64,000 nt of DNA, taken from NCBI GenBank assembly GCA_002724925.1, contig PBQA01000013.1, positions 310,001-374,000 on the forward strand. The letters are read 5' to 3'. The stretch comes from Oceanospirillaceae bacterium. Its GTDB lineage: Bacteria; Pseudomonadota; Gammaproteobacteria; Pseudomonadales; Oceanobacteraceae. Position 1 is the first letter of the stretch. The number at the start of each line of letters is the position of its first letter. The translations under genes and the position numbers were made by a program. This document shows positions 1-9,241 of this stretch, piece after piece. Below the pieces are notes generated by a model. That model had not been told where the DNA came from and made no database searches. It saw nothing but the letters and a program-made list of their open reading frames with translations.

Positions 1-749
1 TCATGGTTGTTGAGAACGAGAAGAAAGCACGTGAAGTTGCTGAGTTCCGTGAAACCAAGCTGAAAGAACAGCATCAGCAGCGCCAGCAGGCCGCGAAACT
101 GGACGCTCTGTTTGCCGGCATGGCAGAGGGCGAAGTGGCTGCACTGAATGTCGTCGTCAAGACTGACGTTCGTGGTTCTCTTGAAGCGATCGTGTCTTCA
201 CTTCAGAAGCTCGCAACTGACGAAGTGAAAGTAAACGTCGTTGCTTCAGGCGTCGGTGGTATCACCGAAACTGACGCAACACTGGCCGTCGCGGCTGGCG
301 CGGTACTATTTGGCTTCAACGTCCGTGCTGACAACGCCGCTAAGAAGGTCGTTGAAGGTAATGATGTTGATATGCGCTACTACAGCGTTATCTACGACCT
401 GATCGATGACGTGAAACAGGCAATGGCCGGTCTGCTGGCACCTGAGTTACGCGAAGAGATTGTGGGTATTGCTGAAGTACGTGATGTGTTCAAGTCGCCT
501 AAGTTCGGTCAGATCGCTGGCTGTATGGTGACCGAAGGCACGATTTACCGTAATAAGAAAATCCGTGTACTGCGTGAAAATGTGGTGATCTACGAAGGTG
601 AACTGGAATCTCTGCGTCGCTTTAAAGACGACGTGCAGGAAGTTCGCCAGAGCACTGAGTGTGGTATCGGCGTGAAGAACTATCAGGATGTTCGCCCTGG
701 CGATCAGATCGAAGTCTTCGATGTGAAAGAGGTTGCACGTACTCTGTAA
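1..749 (+). CDS. infB: Translation initiation factor IF-2, C-terminal part (5' truncated)
   Basis: The reading frame is open from the window edge and ends at a TAA at 747-749; the true start and the GTPase domain lie upstream. The visible ~248 residues cover the end of the beta-barrel linker, the C1 domain ([27 protein letters not shown]) and the C2 domain that holds the fMet-tRNA acceptor end ([27 protein letters not shown], ending near DVKEVARTL). IF-2 brings initiator tRNA to the 30S subunit and promotes subunit joining. It is followed by rbfA, truB, rpsO and pnp, the usual gammaproteobacterial order. The internal ATG at 3 is only the first one in the window, not the start. Confidence 0.97.
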   Translation, partial: MVVENEKKAREVAEFRETKLKEQHQQRQQAAKLDALFAGMAEGEVAALNVVVKTDVRGSLEAIVSSLQKLATDEVKVNVVASGVGGITETDATLAVAAGAVLFGFNVRADNAAKKVVEGNDVDMRYYSVIYDLIDDVKQAMAGLLAPELREEIVGIAEVRDVFKSPKFGQIAGCMVTEGTIYRNKKIRVLRENVVIYEGELESLRRFKDDVQEVRQSTECGIGVKNYQDVRPGDQIEVFDVKEVARTL

Positions 750-775
750 CCAGGAGTGCCTGCACCATAAACCAG

Positions 776-794
776 AGCCCGGCCATGCCGGGCT
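776..794 (+). other. Hairpin between infB and rbfA
   Basis: Perfect 8-bp stem (AGCCCGGC / GCCGGGCT) with a 3-nt CAT loop, just after the infB stop. Only three Ts follow it, so it is a poor intrinsic terminator. In this conserved operon it more likely acts as an mRNA processing or stability element, or a weak attenuator. Confidence 0.4.
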
Positions 795-863
795 TTGGTG
801 TCTCTGGGCAACGCCCGGAATCCGCATTTACCAGGCCGGAAAGCTGGCCTCAGAGAGATAAAA

Positions 864-1280
864 ATGCCTAAAGATTTCAGCCGTACTTCCCGACTCGGGG
901 AGCAGATCCAGCGCGAAGTTGCGCAGATGATTCAGTTTGAAATGAAGAACCCGAATCTGGGTATGGTGACCCTGAATTCGGTTAAGGTTGCGAAAGACCT
1001 CGGTTATGCCGACATCTATTTCACTGTGATGGGTGCCAAGGGCGAAACCGATGCCGAAATTCGTGCGAACACCAGCAAGATTCTGAACGAAGCCGCAGGC
1101 TATCTGCGCTCACAACTGGCAAGAATCCTGACGACGCGAGTGACGCCACAACTGCGCTTTCATTACGATGAAACGTTGGAGCGAGGCCATCATCTGACTG
1201 GGCTGATCAAACAGGCGCGTGCAGAAGATGACGCCCGTCATGAAGGCGATAATAGCGATCAGGACGACGCTCAGAACTGA
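864..1280 (+). CDS. rbfA: 30S ribosome-binding factor RbfA
   Basis: 138-residue protein starting [19 protein letters not shown], with the KH-like RbfA fold signature ([55 protein letters not shown]). RbfA binds the 16S rRNA region around helix 1 late in 30S assembly and is needed for cold adaptation. The start at 864 is preferred over upstream in-frame starts because it matches the family N-terminus and follows a purine-rich AGAGAGA. The acidic C-terminal tail (about residues 122-138) is typical. The stop lies 1 nt before the truB start, implying coupled translation. Confidence 0.96.
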   Translation: MPKDFSRTSRLGEQIQREVAQMIQFEMKNPNLGMVTLNSVKVAKDLGYADIYFTVMGAKGETDAEIRANTSKILNEAAGYLRSQLARILTTRVTPQLRFHYDETLERGHHLTGLIKQARAEDDARHEGDNSDQDDAQN

Positions 1281-1281
1281 T

Positions 1282-2244
1282 ATGGCACGAAAGAAAAAAG
1301 GCCGGGACATCTCCGGCATTCTGGTGGTGAACAAACCACTGGGGCTTAGCTCAAATCAGGTTCTGCAGCGGGTTAAGCGTCTGTTCAATGCCAACAAAGC
1401 CGGGCACACCGGGGCACTCGATCCCGAGGCGACCGGTGTCTTACCCATCTGCTTAGGCGAAGCCACCAAGTTTTCACAGTTACTGCTCGACTCGAACAAA
1501 GGCTACGACACGGTCGGCGCGTTGGGCCAGGTACGTAGTACTGGCGACAAAGAAGGCGAAGTTCTGCAGGAGCGTCCGGTACCTGAGCTGGACGCTGATA
1601 AAATCGAAGGGGTTTTGCGCAATTTTAGAGGTGACGTCGAGCAGGTTCCACCTATGTTCTCGGCACTCAAAATGGACGGTAAGCCGCTCTATGAGCTGGC
1701 CCGGCAGGGCATGTCACAGGATGAAATGCGCGCTGTCGCTGAAAAGAAACGCCGCGTTATCCGTATCCACGAATTGACCCTGAACACCTACACTCCGGAT
1801 TCGCTGAGCTTAAGTGTACGTTGTTCCAAAGGCACCTATATCCGCACTCTTGTCGAAGATATTGGCGAAGCCCTTGGATGTGGCGCTTTCGTTCAGGACC
1901 TGCACCGCACGCATTCTGGGCCATACAATGAAGCCATGTCTCATACGCTTGAAGAGCTGGAGCAACTCGCAGAGCAGAGTGATGATAAAGACGCTTTGGA
2001 CGCGCTCCTGATGCCTCCAGAAACCGCTTTACCGGAGTCCTGGCCGGAAGTATCACTTTCTCTGGCAGAAGCCGCACGGTTACTGCAGGGACAGGCTATA
2101 AAAACTGGCTTAACAGACAACCCTTCTGTACAATTATGGGCCGTTGAATCTGGGGTTCGTATTCTGCTTGGCATTGGCCGGGTTGAAAACGGCGCCATCC
2201 GTTCGCAACGCCTGTTACAGGTCGCGCTTCCGGACACGGTTTAA
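1282..2244 (+). CDS. truB: tRNA pseudouridine(55) synthase TruB
   Basis: 320 residues. It makes the conserved pseudouridine 55 in the T-loop of tRNAs. The catalytic block [15 protein letters not shown] carries the nucleophilic aspartate (Asp47 from the chosen start), followed by GEATKF and the later [17 protein letters not shown] motif. The C-terminal part (about 245-310) resembles the small PUA-like domain. The ATG at 1282 gives the family N-terminus ([16 protein letters not shown]); the longer in-frame extension into rbfA is discarded. Confidence 0.96.
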   Translation: MARKKKGRDISGILVVNKPLGLSSNQVLQRVKRLFNANKAGHTGALDPEATGVLPICLGEATKFSQLLLDSNKGYDTVGALGQVRSTGDKEGEVLQERPVPELDADKIEGVLRNFRGDVEQVPPMFSALKMDGKPLYELARQGMSQDEMRAVAEKKRRVIRIHELTLNTYTPDSLSLSVRCSKGTYIRTLVEDIGEALGCGAFVQDLHRTHSGPYNEAMSHTLEELEQLAEQSDDKDALDALLMPPETALPESWPEVSLSLAEAARLLQGQAIKTGLTDNPSVQLWAVESGVRILLGIGRVENGAIRSQRLLQVALPDTV

Positions 2245-2245
2245 C

Positions 2246-2326
2246 CGTCACATAAGTGACGACGCATGCCACTGTAAATGTGCACGGTGGTGATGTTTTT
2301 TAAGGCACATTCATGGAGTTAAGAAC
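2246..2326 (+). promoter_or_regulatory. rpsO leader with two hairpins
   Basis: The 82-nt truB-rpsO gap holds a 6-bp hairpin (CGTCAC-ATAA-GTGACG, 2246-2261), then a second imperfect stem (CCACTGT / ACGGTGG) before the Shine-Dalgarno GGAG. In E. coli, S15 represses its own translation through a structured rpsO leader; that this leader works the same way is inference. Confidence 0.3.
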
Positions 2327-2596
2327 ATGGCATTATCTGCTGAAAAGAAAGCTGAAATCGTAAACGAGTTCAAGACCGCTGAAGGCGATACTGGTTCTCC
2401 TGAAGTACAGGTTGCACTGCTGACTTACAACATCAATGGTCTGCAGGGTCACTTCAAGAGCAACAAGAAAGATCACCATTCACGTCGTGGTCTGATCCGC
2501 ATGGTAAACCAGCGTCGCAAGCTGCTGGACTACCTGAAAGGTAAAGATGCAAATCGTTACCTTGAGCTGATCAAGAAGCTTGGTCTGCGTCGCTAA
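2327..2596 (+). CDS. rpsO: 30S ribosomal protein S15
   Basis: 89 residues, the exact family length. Begins [15 protein letters not shown] and contains the S15 signature ([34 protein letters not shown]). S15 is a primary 16S rRNA binding protein of the small-subunit platform. GGAG lies 8-11 nt upstream. The gene sits between truB and pnp and is followed by a strong terminator, so part of its transcription is separate from pnp. Confidence 0.99.
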   Translation: MALSAEKKAEIVNEFKTAEGDTGSPEVQVALLTYNINGLQGHFKSNKKDHHSRRGLIRMVNQRRKLLDYLKGKDANRYLELIKKLGLRR

Positions 2597-2614
2597 GTAA
2601 GCGCGAACAGCAAG

Positions 2615-2646
2615 ATAAGAGCCGCATTGCGGCTCTTATTGTTTTC
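2615..2646 (+). terminator. Intrinsic terminator after rpsO
   Basis: An 11-bp perfect stem (ATAAGAGCCGC at 2615-2625, GCGGCTCTTAT at 2629-2639) with a 3-nt loop, followed by TTGTTTTC. Well placed 18 nt after the rpsO stop. Confidence 0.85.
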
Positions 2647-2732
2647 ACTGTAAGTACTGCCCCTCTGTAACTTCAAAAAACACAACCTGCGTAAGCTGTG
2701 GTGCCAACCCCGTGTATCAAGTAATCCACGGT

Positions 2733-2795
2733 GGTGCTTCTAACCATTTATCTTCTTTCGGTTTTATCGACTGAAGGTCAATGCTTAGAAGCACC
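2733..2795 (+). promoter_or_regulatory. pnp leader long stem-loop (possible RNase III target)
   Basis: Perfect 11-bp arms GGTGCTTCTAA (2733-2743) and TTAGAAGCACC (2785-2795) enclose about 41 nt with further partial pairing; a smaller stem (CCGTG/CACGG, 2710-2731) precedes it. In E. coli the pnp leader forms a long stem cut by RNase III, which lets PNPase repress its own mRNA. Position and shape fit; conservation of the mechanism is inferred. Confidence 0.55.
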
Positions 2796-2841
2796 GGCAG
2801 TCACGTAGGGAACTCATTGTAAAAATGTAAGGAAAGACTGA

Positions 2842-4944
2842 ATGAGCAATATCCCTGTTGCTAAGACAAAAACGTTTGAATTCGGCGGTAAGACCGTCAC
2901 TCTCGAAACTGGCCGCGTTGCACGTCAGGCTGATGGCGCAGTACTCGCAACCATCGGTAAAACTCAGGTGCTGGCAACCGTTGTTGCTGCGAAGAGCACT
3001 AAGCCGGGCCAGGATTTCTTCCCGCTGTCTGTTCACTACCAGGAAAAAATGTACGCCGCTGGCCGTATTCCGGGTGGCTACCTGAAGCGTGAAGGTCGTC
3101 CTTCTGAGAAAGAGACCCTGACTTCTCGCCTGATCGACCGTCCTATCCGTCCGCTGTTCCCAGAAGGTTTCCTGAACGAAGTACAGGTAATTCCTACTGT
3201 GATGGCGTCTGAGAAGGGCGTTGATCCGGACATCTGTGCCATGATCGCTGTATCAGCGGCACTGGCTGTGTCTGGTGTACCGTTCAACGGTCCTATTGGT
3301 GCTGCCCGCGTTGGTTTCACTGACGAAGACGGTTACACCCTGAACCCAACTGCAGAACAGCTCGAAGACTCTCTGCTGGACATGGTCGTTGCGGGTACTA
3401 AAGACGCCGTTCTGATGGTTGAATCCGAAGCGGACGAACTGACCGAAGACGAAATGCTGGGTGCGGTTCTGTTCGCACACAAATCATTCCAGAGCGCGAT
3501 CACTGCTATCAGCGAGTGGACTGAAGAGCTGGGTGTTGAGCGTTGGGACTGGACTGCAGAGGCCCGTAACGAAGCATTGTACGAAGCGGTTAAAGCAGAA
3601 GCTGCGGCTGCAATCGGCGAAGCTTATACCATCTCTGACAAGATGGCTCGTTACGCCAAGCTGGATGAAGTTAAAGCCGCGACCGTTGAAAAACTGGCCG
3701 CTGCTGAAGGTGAAGAAGGCTTCACCGCTGACGAGATCACTGACATGGTTGGCGAGCTGAAGTACGAAGTAGTTCGTCAGCGCAGCGTTGATGGCAACCC
3801 ACGTATCGACGGCCGTGACAACGATACCGTTCGTCCGCTGACGATTGAGACTGGTGTACTGGCAACCACCCACGGTTCTGCTCTGTTTACTCGTGGTGAA
3901 ACTCAGGCGATCGTGACTACGACTCTGGGTTCAGCTCGTGACGCTCAGATGATCGACTTCCTGCACGGTCTGACCACTGATCCGTTCCTGTTCCACTACA
4001 ACTTCCCAGCATACTCTGTTGGTGAAACAGGTCGTATGGGCTCTCCGGGTCGTCGTGAGATTGGTCACGGTCGTCTTGCTCGTCGTGGTATCCAGGCGAT
4101 GATGCCGACTCAGGATGAATTCCCATACACCATCCGTGTGGTATCAGAAATCACTGAATCTAACGGTTCTTCGTCTATGGCGTCTGTATGTGGTGCCTCT
4201 CTGGCGCTGATGGATGCGGGTGTGCCGATCAAAGCACCGGTTGCCGGTATCGCGATGGGTCTGATTAAAGAAGGCGAGAAGTTCGCTGTACTGACCGATA
4301 TTCTGGGTGATGAAGATCACCTGGGCGACATGGACTTTAAAGTAGCCGGCACCGATGAAGGTATCACTGCACTGCAGATGGATATCAAGATCGAAGGCAT
4401 TACTGAAGAGATCATGGAAATCGCTCTTGAGAAAGCGAAAGCAGCGCGTCTGCACATTCTCGAAGATATGAACAAAGTGATCGCTGAGCCTCGTAAAGAG
4501 CTGTCTGAAAATGCGCCGACCATGTCGACCATGAAGATTGCTTCTGACAAGATCCGTGACGTCATTGGTAAGGGTGGTGCAACCATCCGTGACATCACCG
4601 AGAAGACCGGTGCTTCTGTTGATATCAACGACGACGGTGAGATCAAGATTTTTGCCACAGATAAAGCCAGCGCTGATGCGGCAATCAATATGATCGAAGG
4701 CATCACAGCCGACATCGAAGTGGGCGTTACCTACGAAGGTAAAGTCAGCAAGATTGTTGATTTCGGTGCCTTTATCACGGTACTGCCAGGCAAAGACGGT
4801 CTGCTGCACATCTCTCAGATCAGCGAAGAGCGTGTTGAAAACGTCTCTGACTACCTGAGCGAAGGCCAGACAGTTAAGGTTCACGTGATGGACGTTGATC
4901 CGAAAGGTCGCGTTAAGCTGACTATGAAAGGTGTTGAGCAGTAA
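2842..4944 (+). CDS. pnp: Polyribonucleotide nucleotidyltransferase (PNPase)
   Basis: 700 residues, normal length. It is a phosphorolytic 3'-5' exoribonuclease and degradosome partner. Domain order: first RNase PH domain (about 10-140; [20 protein letters not shown]), helical domain, second RNase PH domain (about 320-545; catalytic region [16 protein letters not shown] and the [19 protein letters not shown] block), KH domain (about 555-610; [15 protein letters not shown]) and S1 domain (about 620-695; [24 protein letters not shown]). Shine-Dalgarno AAGGAAAG precedes the ATG. The structured leader upstream suggests autoregulation. Confidence 0.99.
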   Translation: MSNIPVAKTKTFEFGGKTVTLETGRVARQADGAVLATIGKTQVLATVVAAKSTKPGQDFFPLSVHYQEKMYAAGRIPGGYLKREGRPSEKETLTSRLIDRPIRPLFPEGFLNEVQVIPTVMASEKGVDPDICAMIAVSAALAVSGVPFNGPIGAARVGFTDEDGYTLNPTAEQLEDSLLDMVVAGTKDAVLMVESEADELTEDEMLGAVLFAHKSFQSAITAISEWTEELGVERWDWTAEARNEALYEAVKAEAAAAIGEAYTISDKMARYAKLDEVKAATVEKLAAAEGEEGFTADEITDMVGELKYEVVRQRSVDGNPRIDGRDNDTVRPLTIETGVLATTHGSALFTRGETQAIVTTTLGSARDAQMIDFLHGLTTDPFLFHYNFPAYSVGETGRMGSPGRREIGHGRLARRGIQAMMPTQDEFPYTIRVVSEITESNGSSSMASVCGASLALMDAGVPIKAPVAGIAMGLIKEGEKFAVLTDILGDEDHLGDMDFKVAGTDEGITALQMDIKIEGITEEIMEIALEKAKAARLHILEDMNKVIAEPRKELSENAPTMSTMKIASDKIRDVIGKGGATIRDITEKTGASVDINDDGEIKIFATDKASADAAINMIEGITADIEVGVTYEGKVSKIVDFGAFITVLPGKDGLLHISQISEERVENVSDYLSEGQTVKVHVMDVDPKGRVKLTMKGVEQ

Positions 4945-4967
4945 GTTCTGCTGAATATCTGACAAAG

Positions 4968-4995
4968 AAAAGCCGCTCATTGAGCGGCTTTTTTT
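4968..4995 (+). terminator. Intrinsic terminator after pnp, probably bidirectional
   Basis: Stem AAAAGCCGCTC / GAGCGGCTTTT with a 3-nt loop, followed by a T run to 4995 on the plus strand. The minus strand also ends in a T-rich tract, so it may also serve the convergent protease gene. Confidence 0.85.
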
Positions 4996-5020
4996 ATGCT
5001 TCAGCTTTTTTTGGCAGCGC

Positions 5021-6754
5021 TTACTGTTCTTCATCCTGAGTGACAGTGAAGTAGTTCAGACTGCCACGGTTACCAGGACTGCGATCAACAATAGTCAGTG
5101 TGTAAGTGCCGCTGATGCCGCCGGTGGTCGCTGCATACTGCCCGGCAGTACCAGATACCCCAGTGCGGCTCATGGCGGTCTGTGAACCGTCAGGAGCGGT
5201 GAGGGTTACACTCAGTTCGTTGTGATTATTGTGGTTAATAACAACGTTCGCCTGGCTATTGTCGCCGTTGTTATCCACGTTCAGAGACACTCGTGAAACC
5301 CCTTCGCGAGTGAAGAACCACCAGTAACGGCTTGCGTCATTCAGCGTGATATTGGTTGAGCCGCCGTAGGTGATTGTTTCAATAACGGGCTCTGGGTCGG
5401 TCGGATCCGTTGGGTCTGTCGGATCCGTTGCGTCTGTCGGATCCGTTGCGTCTGTCGGATCCGTTGGTTCTCCGCCCGTGACCGCTAATAATGCAGCGTG
5501 GGCATCCACCAGGCCTGTTCCGCAGCCGTCACAGTTTCCGACAAAAGGACGAGCTGTGTTCTTGAGAACCGTTTCAATATCCTGCGGAGAGAGTGCCGCG
5601 TTAGCAGAACGCATTAGGGCGACGACACCTGCGATCTGAGGTGCAGCCATCGAGGTGCCCTGGTATTTTGCGTAGGCTGCACCAGCACGCCCCTGCGAGC
5701 CACTGTCAATCGTGCTTAAAATGCCGTCACCGTTGCCACCACCCGGTGCTGCGATATCAACGACGCTACCATAGTTGGAGTAACTGGCGCGGCTGCCATC
5801 GACGCCTACCGAGGCGACAGTAATGACGTTGTTGCAGTTGGCGGGAACAGAACCAGAAGCGTTGGTGTTTTCATTGCCAGCAGCAACCACCACGACAGAT
5901 CCTGCCTCCGTGGCAGCGTTAATGGCATCCTGCATAAAGCCAGGGCAACTGCCGGCACCGCCCAGAGACATATTAATCACGTCAGCAGGATTGTTGTTGG
6001 TTGGCAGCCCGGCAACGGGTAAGCCAGCAGACCACAGAACACCATCAGCGATATCAGAAAGTGATCCGCCACAGGTGCCCAGTACCCGGACAGGAACGTG
6101 TTTCGCTTGAGGAGCAACACCGGTAATGCCGATACCATCATCGGCTGTGGCGTTGGCGATGCCAGCAACATGAGAGCCATGCCATGACGAGTTACTGGAG
6201 TAGCCGCACGTCCAGAACGTAGTGTAATCGCCTTCATCAATGGCGTTGCCATCACGGCCATCACCATCGCGGGCACTGCTCGAACTACTGATCATGTCAT
6301 AGCCGGGCAGAAGATTATTATTCAGATCCGGGTGTGGAACGTAGCCGGTGTCTGCGACAGCTATTACAGCCCCTGCGCCCTGAGTGATATCCCAGGCATC
6401 CTGGGCGTTAATCCCAGCGGCCGCACTGAATAGCCCCCATTGCTGACTGAAATACGGGTCGTTCGGTACCAGGCTGGCAGTCACATGGATGTCTGGCTCG
6501 ACAGCTTCGATCAGGTTGTAGCGCTTCAGCGCTTCGATCAGACGGGTGTTGTGATCAGGTAGGTTGATAACCCAGCGGCGACGGTCGGCCATACGGCGTT
6601 TAACGGCCATCTCGGGAAACCATTTCTGAAACCGTTCTCCGGCATCATCTTGTGCGACTCTGGTGGTTACAACGTATTGACCCGCCAGTGAAGTGTTAGC
6701 ACCCAGTGCGACTAAAGCAGCAAGAGCTGCAGGCACATACTTTTTTATTGTCAT
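5021..6754 (-). CDS. Secreted subtilisin-like serine protease (S8) with P-type C-terminal domain
   Basis: 577 residues from the chosen ATG at 6754, which has AGGA 7 nt upstream; in-frame ATGs at 6760 and 6787 are less well spaced. Order: signal peptide (about 1-25, KK then an Ala/Leu-rich core), I9-like propeptide (about 26-95), S8 catalytic domain with Asp135 (VADTG), His192 (HGSHVAG), oxyanion Asn294 (AAGNEN) and Ser368 (GTSMAAPQ), a Thr-Asp-Pro repeat linker, then a C-terminal domain of about 110 residues resembling proprotein-convertase P domains (LSVTLTAPDGS, SGTYTLTIVD). An exported, self-processed peptidase is the likely role. It converges on pnp. Substrate unknown. Confidence 0.9.
   Translation of the reverse strand: MTIKKYVPAALAALVALGANTSLAGQYVVTTRVAQDDAGERFQKWFPEMAVKRRMADRRRWVINLPDHNTRLIEALKRYNLIEAVEPDIHVTASLVPNDPYFSQQWGLFSAAAGINAQDAWDITQGAGAVIAVADTGYVPHPDLNNNLLPGYDMISSSSSARDGDGRDGNAIDEGDYTTFWTCGYSSNSSWHGSHVAGIANATADDGIGITGVAPQAKHVPVRVLGTCGGSLSDIADGVLWSAGLPVAGLPTNNNPADVINMSLGGAGSCPGFMQDAINAATEAGSVVVVAAGNENTNASGSVPANCNNVITVASVGVDGSRASYSNYGSVVDIAAPGGGNGDGILSTIDSGSQGRAGAAYAKYQGTSMAAPQIAGVVALMRSANAALSPQDIETVLKNTARPFVGNCDGCGTGLVDAHAALLAVTGGEPTDPTDATDPTDATDPTDPTDPTDPEPVIETITYGGSTNITLNDASRYWWFFTREGVSRVSLNVDNNGDNSQANVVINHNNHNELSVTLTAPDGSQTAMSRTGVSGTAGQYAATTGGISGTYTLTIVDRSPGNRGSLNYFTVTQDEEQ
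5394..5465 (-). repeat. Four tandem 18-bp repeats coding the protease linker
   Basis: Units at 5394-5411, 5412-5429, 5430-5447 and 5448-5465, nearly identical (core GTCGGATCCGTT). Each encodes six linker residues (Thr-Asp-Pro/Ala type) between the catalytic and C-terminal domains. The unit is a multiple of three, so copy-number change would alter linker length without shifting the frame. Confidence 0.9.
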
Positions 6755-7038
6755 TATCATGTCCTGTTTATTGCGTTCAGATTCCATTGCTCAACCCAGT
6801 ATTCCACTCTATTTAAATGTCTTGGGCAATGGCATGACGTGCCACCGTTAAGGTGTTAGTGTGTAGAGGCAGTAATCTGACCTGTCGGGTGCTAAATCCG
6901 GACACAATGCGATGGCGTTCAAAATTGCGTCTGAGGTTTTTGCGTTGAGGCCAGATTTGCTACTACACTTACAGTGCTGTCTATCATGTCTCTTCGATTT
7001 GTCGAAGGCACAAAAATAACAATCTGGTTCGTACCGGC

Positions 7039-7947
7039 ATGAAAAACTCGTCAAAATCCTGGTTACTTGGTGGCATTTTATTGCTTCCGGGAGCGTTAAT
7101 TGCGCTCACCATGCAGTTCCTCTCGCCTGACCTCTTGTCGTCAGACCGGCATCAGTCTATTAGGGTCCTGTCTGCACTGCCGCCCACTGCGGCCGGTGAT
7201 TTCGAACTTATGGATATTGGCGGTGAAATCTGGGCCGGAGCAGTGAAGCCGGTGACATATACCGAACGTATCCGCACGGACGAAATGACCGCCAGCCTGA
7301 CGTTGCAGGTACTCAAATACAGATTCCGTCGAAACCAGCAAATCGCAGCAAGAATGCAATTTGCTCCTGAATCAGGCGAGCCGCCGCGCGGCGCACATAT
7401 GTCTCTGGCAGTGACGACCCGCCAGGGAAATTACATAGCCGAAGCCTCACCCGACTGGATTAAGACCGGAGAGGGTACCGTTGGTAGTGTGATGATAACC
7501 CCAGAACCCGGTTGGCCAGATGAACTGACGTTGGTTCTGACTCTCAAGGCACCGGAGCGCTTACCGGTTGAGTCTTCGGTGGATATCGAGCTTTTCAGCC
7601 CTAAGGTATTGATAGAGGGGGTCGGTAACATTTCCAGTGAAGGTGATGAGTGGTTAATCCCGATCAATGCCGAAGTGTATGAGCCAGGGGTTGTCGTCGT
7701 GTCTGCGCGTCTATTGGATAAAGCGGGCAACCTGGTGACTCATATTCACAGCCGGGGGCACTTTGACGAAAGCGGAACGCTTGAAGTCCGTTTACGTAAA
7801 AAGCTCATCGAGGCGTCGATGCTGGATGATGGCTTGGTGATGACCGATATTTCGGTTCGCCACATCGCAGATTCACTGAACGCGGATATGGGGTGGGGGG
7901 ACTCTACTCAGGCCAGTTACCGGATAGACCCTGTTTCAGGGCAGTAA
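7039..7947 (+). CDS. Exported protein of unknown function
   Basis: 302 residues that I do not recognise. The N-terminus is a signal peptide or signal anchor (KNSSKSW then a hydrophobic segment, about residues 9-30). The rest is soluble and beta-rich, with no cysteines or obvious catalytic motif. Two parts look like Ig-like modules: about 45-190 and 195-265 (for example WLIPINAEVYEPGVVVVSARLLDKAGNLV). It is transcribed divergently from the secreted protease. A periplasmic or surface-associated role is likely; more cannot be read from sequence. Confidence 0.75.
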   Translation: MKNSSKSWLLGGILLLPGALIALTMQFLSPDLLSSDRHQSIRVLSALPPTAAGDFELMDIGGEIWAGAVKPVTYTERIRTDEMTASLTLQVLKYRFRRNQQIAARMQFAPESGEPPRGAHMSLAVTTRQGNYIAEASPDWIKTGEGTVGSVMITPEPGWPDELTLVLTLKAPERLPVESSVDIELFSPKVLIEGVGNISSEGDEWLIPINAEVYEPGVVVVSARLLDKAGNLVTHIHSRGHFDESGTLEVRLRKKLIEASMLDDGLVMTDISVRHIADSLNADMGWGDSTQASYRIDPVSGQ

Positions 7948-7975
7948 CCTTCCTTTAGATTTACAGGTCGGGCTT

Positions 7976-8257
7976 TCAGACATACAGGTCGAGCAACCGA
8001 CCGCGATTATCTTCAACCGACATTGCCGCGACCTCACCATAGGCAGAGGTGGGTCCAGCTGTCTTTTCACGTTGAAAGCTGTTTGCCATGGCCTCAAGGT
8101 CGGCATCGTCCGGTATTGCTGGAATATACTCGACCTTTCGGGCTGCCTCTCTCTCATCAATGTTTTGCGTCGCTTGTTTGCGGGCAGGGGCCTGCTCCCG
8201 TTCGCTATCCTGAACGGGAGGTACAAAGACGGGTGGCAGAATTGTATTTGAAACCAT
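7976..8257 (-). CDS. Small hypothetical protein
   Basis: 93 residues, polar and probably largely disordered (VPPVQDSEREQAPARKQA), ending in a short conserved-looking segment (MSVEDNRGRLLDLYV). No signal peptide or membrane segment. It converges on the exported protein gene with a 28-nt gap and lies downstream of the PhzF-like gene on the same strand. Of the two overlapping minus-strand frames here, this one is chosen for its more protein-like composition and its better fit to the gap. Function unknown. Confidence 0.55.
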   Translation of the reverse strand: MVSNTILPPVFVPPVQDSEREQAPARKQATQNIDEREAARKVEYIPAIPDDADLEAMANSFQREKTAGPTSAYGEVAAMSVEDNRGRLLDLYV

Positions 8258-8301
8258 AGCTCAGAGTGTAGCTGGTTTTGCAGATCTGGTGCAGTGACTT
8301 G

Positions 8302-9126
8302 TCAGTCAGGAATGCGAATAACACCCTGCATATAGTGGTAGGTAGATCCGGTGATCCTCACGGTATCACCTTTCATATCAAGGCTAAGCTGGCCACCTCG
8401 TTGAGAGATCTGCCGCGCCTGAAGGCGGGTCTTTCCGAGCTTTTCTGCCCACAGTGGCGTGAGAGAGCAGAACGAAGAACCGGTTACCGGATCTTCATTT
8501 ATTCCCTGGCGTGGTGCAAAGAAGCGGCTGACAAAGTCAATGCGTCCATGTTCCGCCGGTGCAGTGATCGCCAGTGCAAAACAATCCAGGTCACCTAATG
8601 CTGCGAAATCAGGGTTGCAGTCACGAACAGCAGCTTCGTCTTTGAGGACGGCAATCAGGTCTCGGGACTGGTGCAGTTCCTGCACATCAGTATTAAGTAT
8701 TTTACTGATCTTGTTCAGTAAACGTTTCCCCGTGACTGCTTCCGGTGCACGTTGCGGGAATTCCAGGCGATAGCGCACTGGGGACTTTTTACTCAGCACG
8801 CTGACCGATATGTTACCCGCCTGACAGGTCATCGGCAGTTGCTCCCGCTCATCCCCCAGAATCTGATGAATCACATGGGCGGTTGCCAGAGTAGCGTGTC
8901 CACACAAGTCGACTTCACTGGTCGGCGTAAACCACCGCAAGTGATAGCTGTCGTCGTCCTGTTTAACAAAGAAGGTCGTTTCGGAGAGGTTGTTTTCTGC
9001 AGCAATATCCTGCATCTGACGATCGTCGAGCCAGTCATTAAGCGGAACAACGGCTGCTGGGTTGCCACTCAGGGCGCTCGGGTTTTTCAGCGTAAAAGCG
9101 TCGATCTGAAATATAGGGAGATCCAT
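8302..9126 (-). CDS. PhzF family isomerase/epimerase
   Basis: 274 residues from the ATG at 9126 (MDLPIFQIDAF); the longer frame runs into the upstream gene and is discarded. PhzF-fold hallmarks are present: FTLKNPSALSGNPAAVV, NLSETTFFV with the general acid/base glutamate (Glu49, equivalent to PhzF Glu45), LRWFTPTSEVDLCGHATLA, and FFAPRQGINEDPVTGSSFCSL near the C-terminus. No phenazine genes are nearby, so this is a family-level call only. It lies about 115 nt downstream of the ODP-type gene, possibly co-transcribed. Confidence 0.9.
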   Translation of the reverse strand: MDLPIFQIDAFTLKNPSALSGNPAAVVPLNDWLDDRQMQDIAAENNLSETTFFVKQDDDSYHLRWFTPTSEVDLCGHATLATAHVIHQILGDEREQLPMTCQAGNISVSVLSKKSPVRYRLEFPQRAPEAVTGKRLLNKISKILNTDVQELHQSRDLIAVLKDEAAVRDCNPDFAALGDLDCFALAITAPAEHGRIDFVSRFFAPRQGINEDPVTGSSFCSLTPLWAEKLGKTRLQARQISQRGGQLSLDMKGDTVRITGSTYHYMQGVIRIPD

Positions 9127-9241
9127 GCGCGATGTTCCAGAGAAAATTCGCAGGCATGCTATCACGACGCCTCGTTCAACGGGAGCAGTAACGGGGGCGA
9201 TCCCGGCTGCCAGGGAAGGCATTTGCCGGGAAAAGAGATAT

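Noticed and set aside
4144-5034. 296-codon open frame on the minus strand
   Set aside because: It lies antisense to pnp, a full-length well-matched gene, and runs through the pnp terminator. Composition (His/Asn/Phe-rich) is that of a complementary-strand shadow.
5394-5465. Possible CRISPR-like short repeat array
   Set aside because: The units are contiguous with no spacers and code for an in-frame protein linker.
7936-8226. 96-codon minus-strand frame overlapping the small hypothetical gene
   Set aside because: Same strand, different frame as the 93-residue gene; composition is arginine/proline-rich and less protein-like, and it would overlap the end of the convergent gene.
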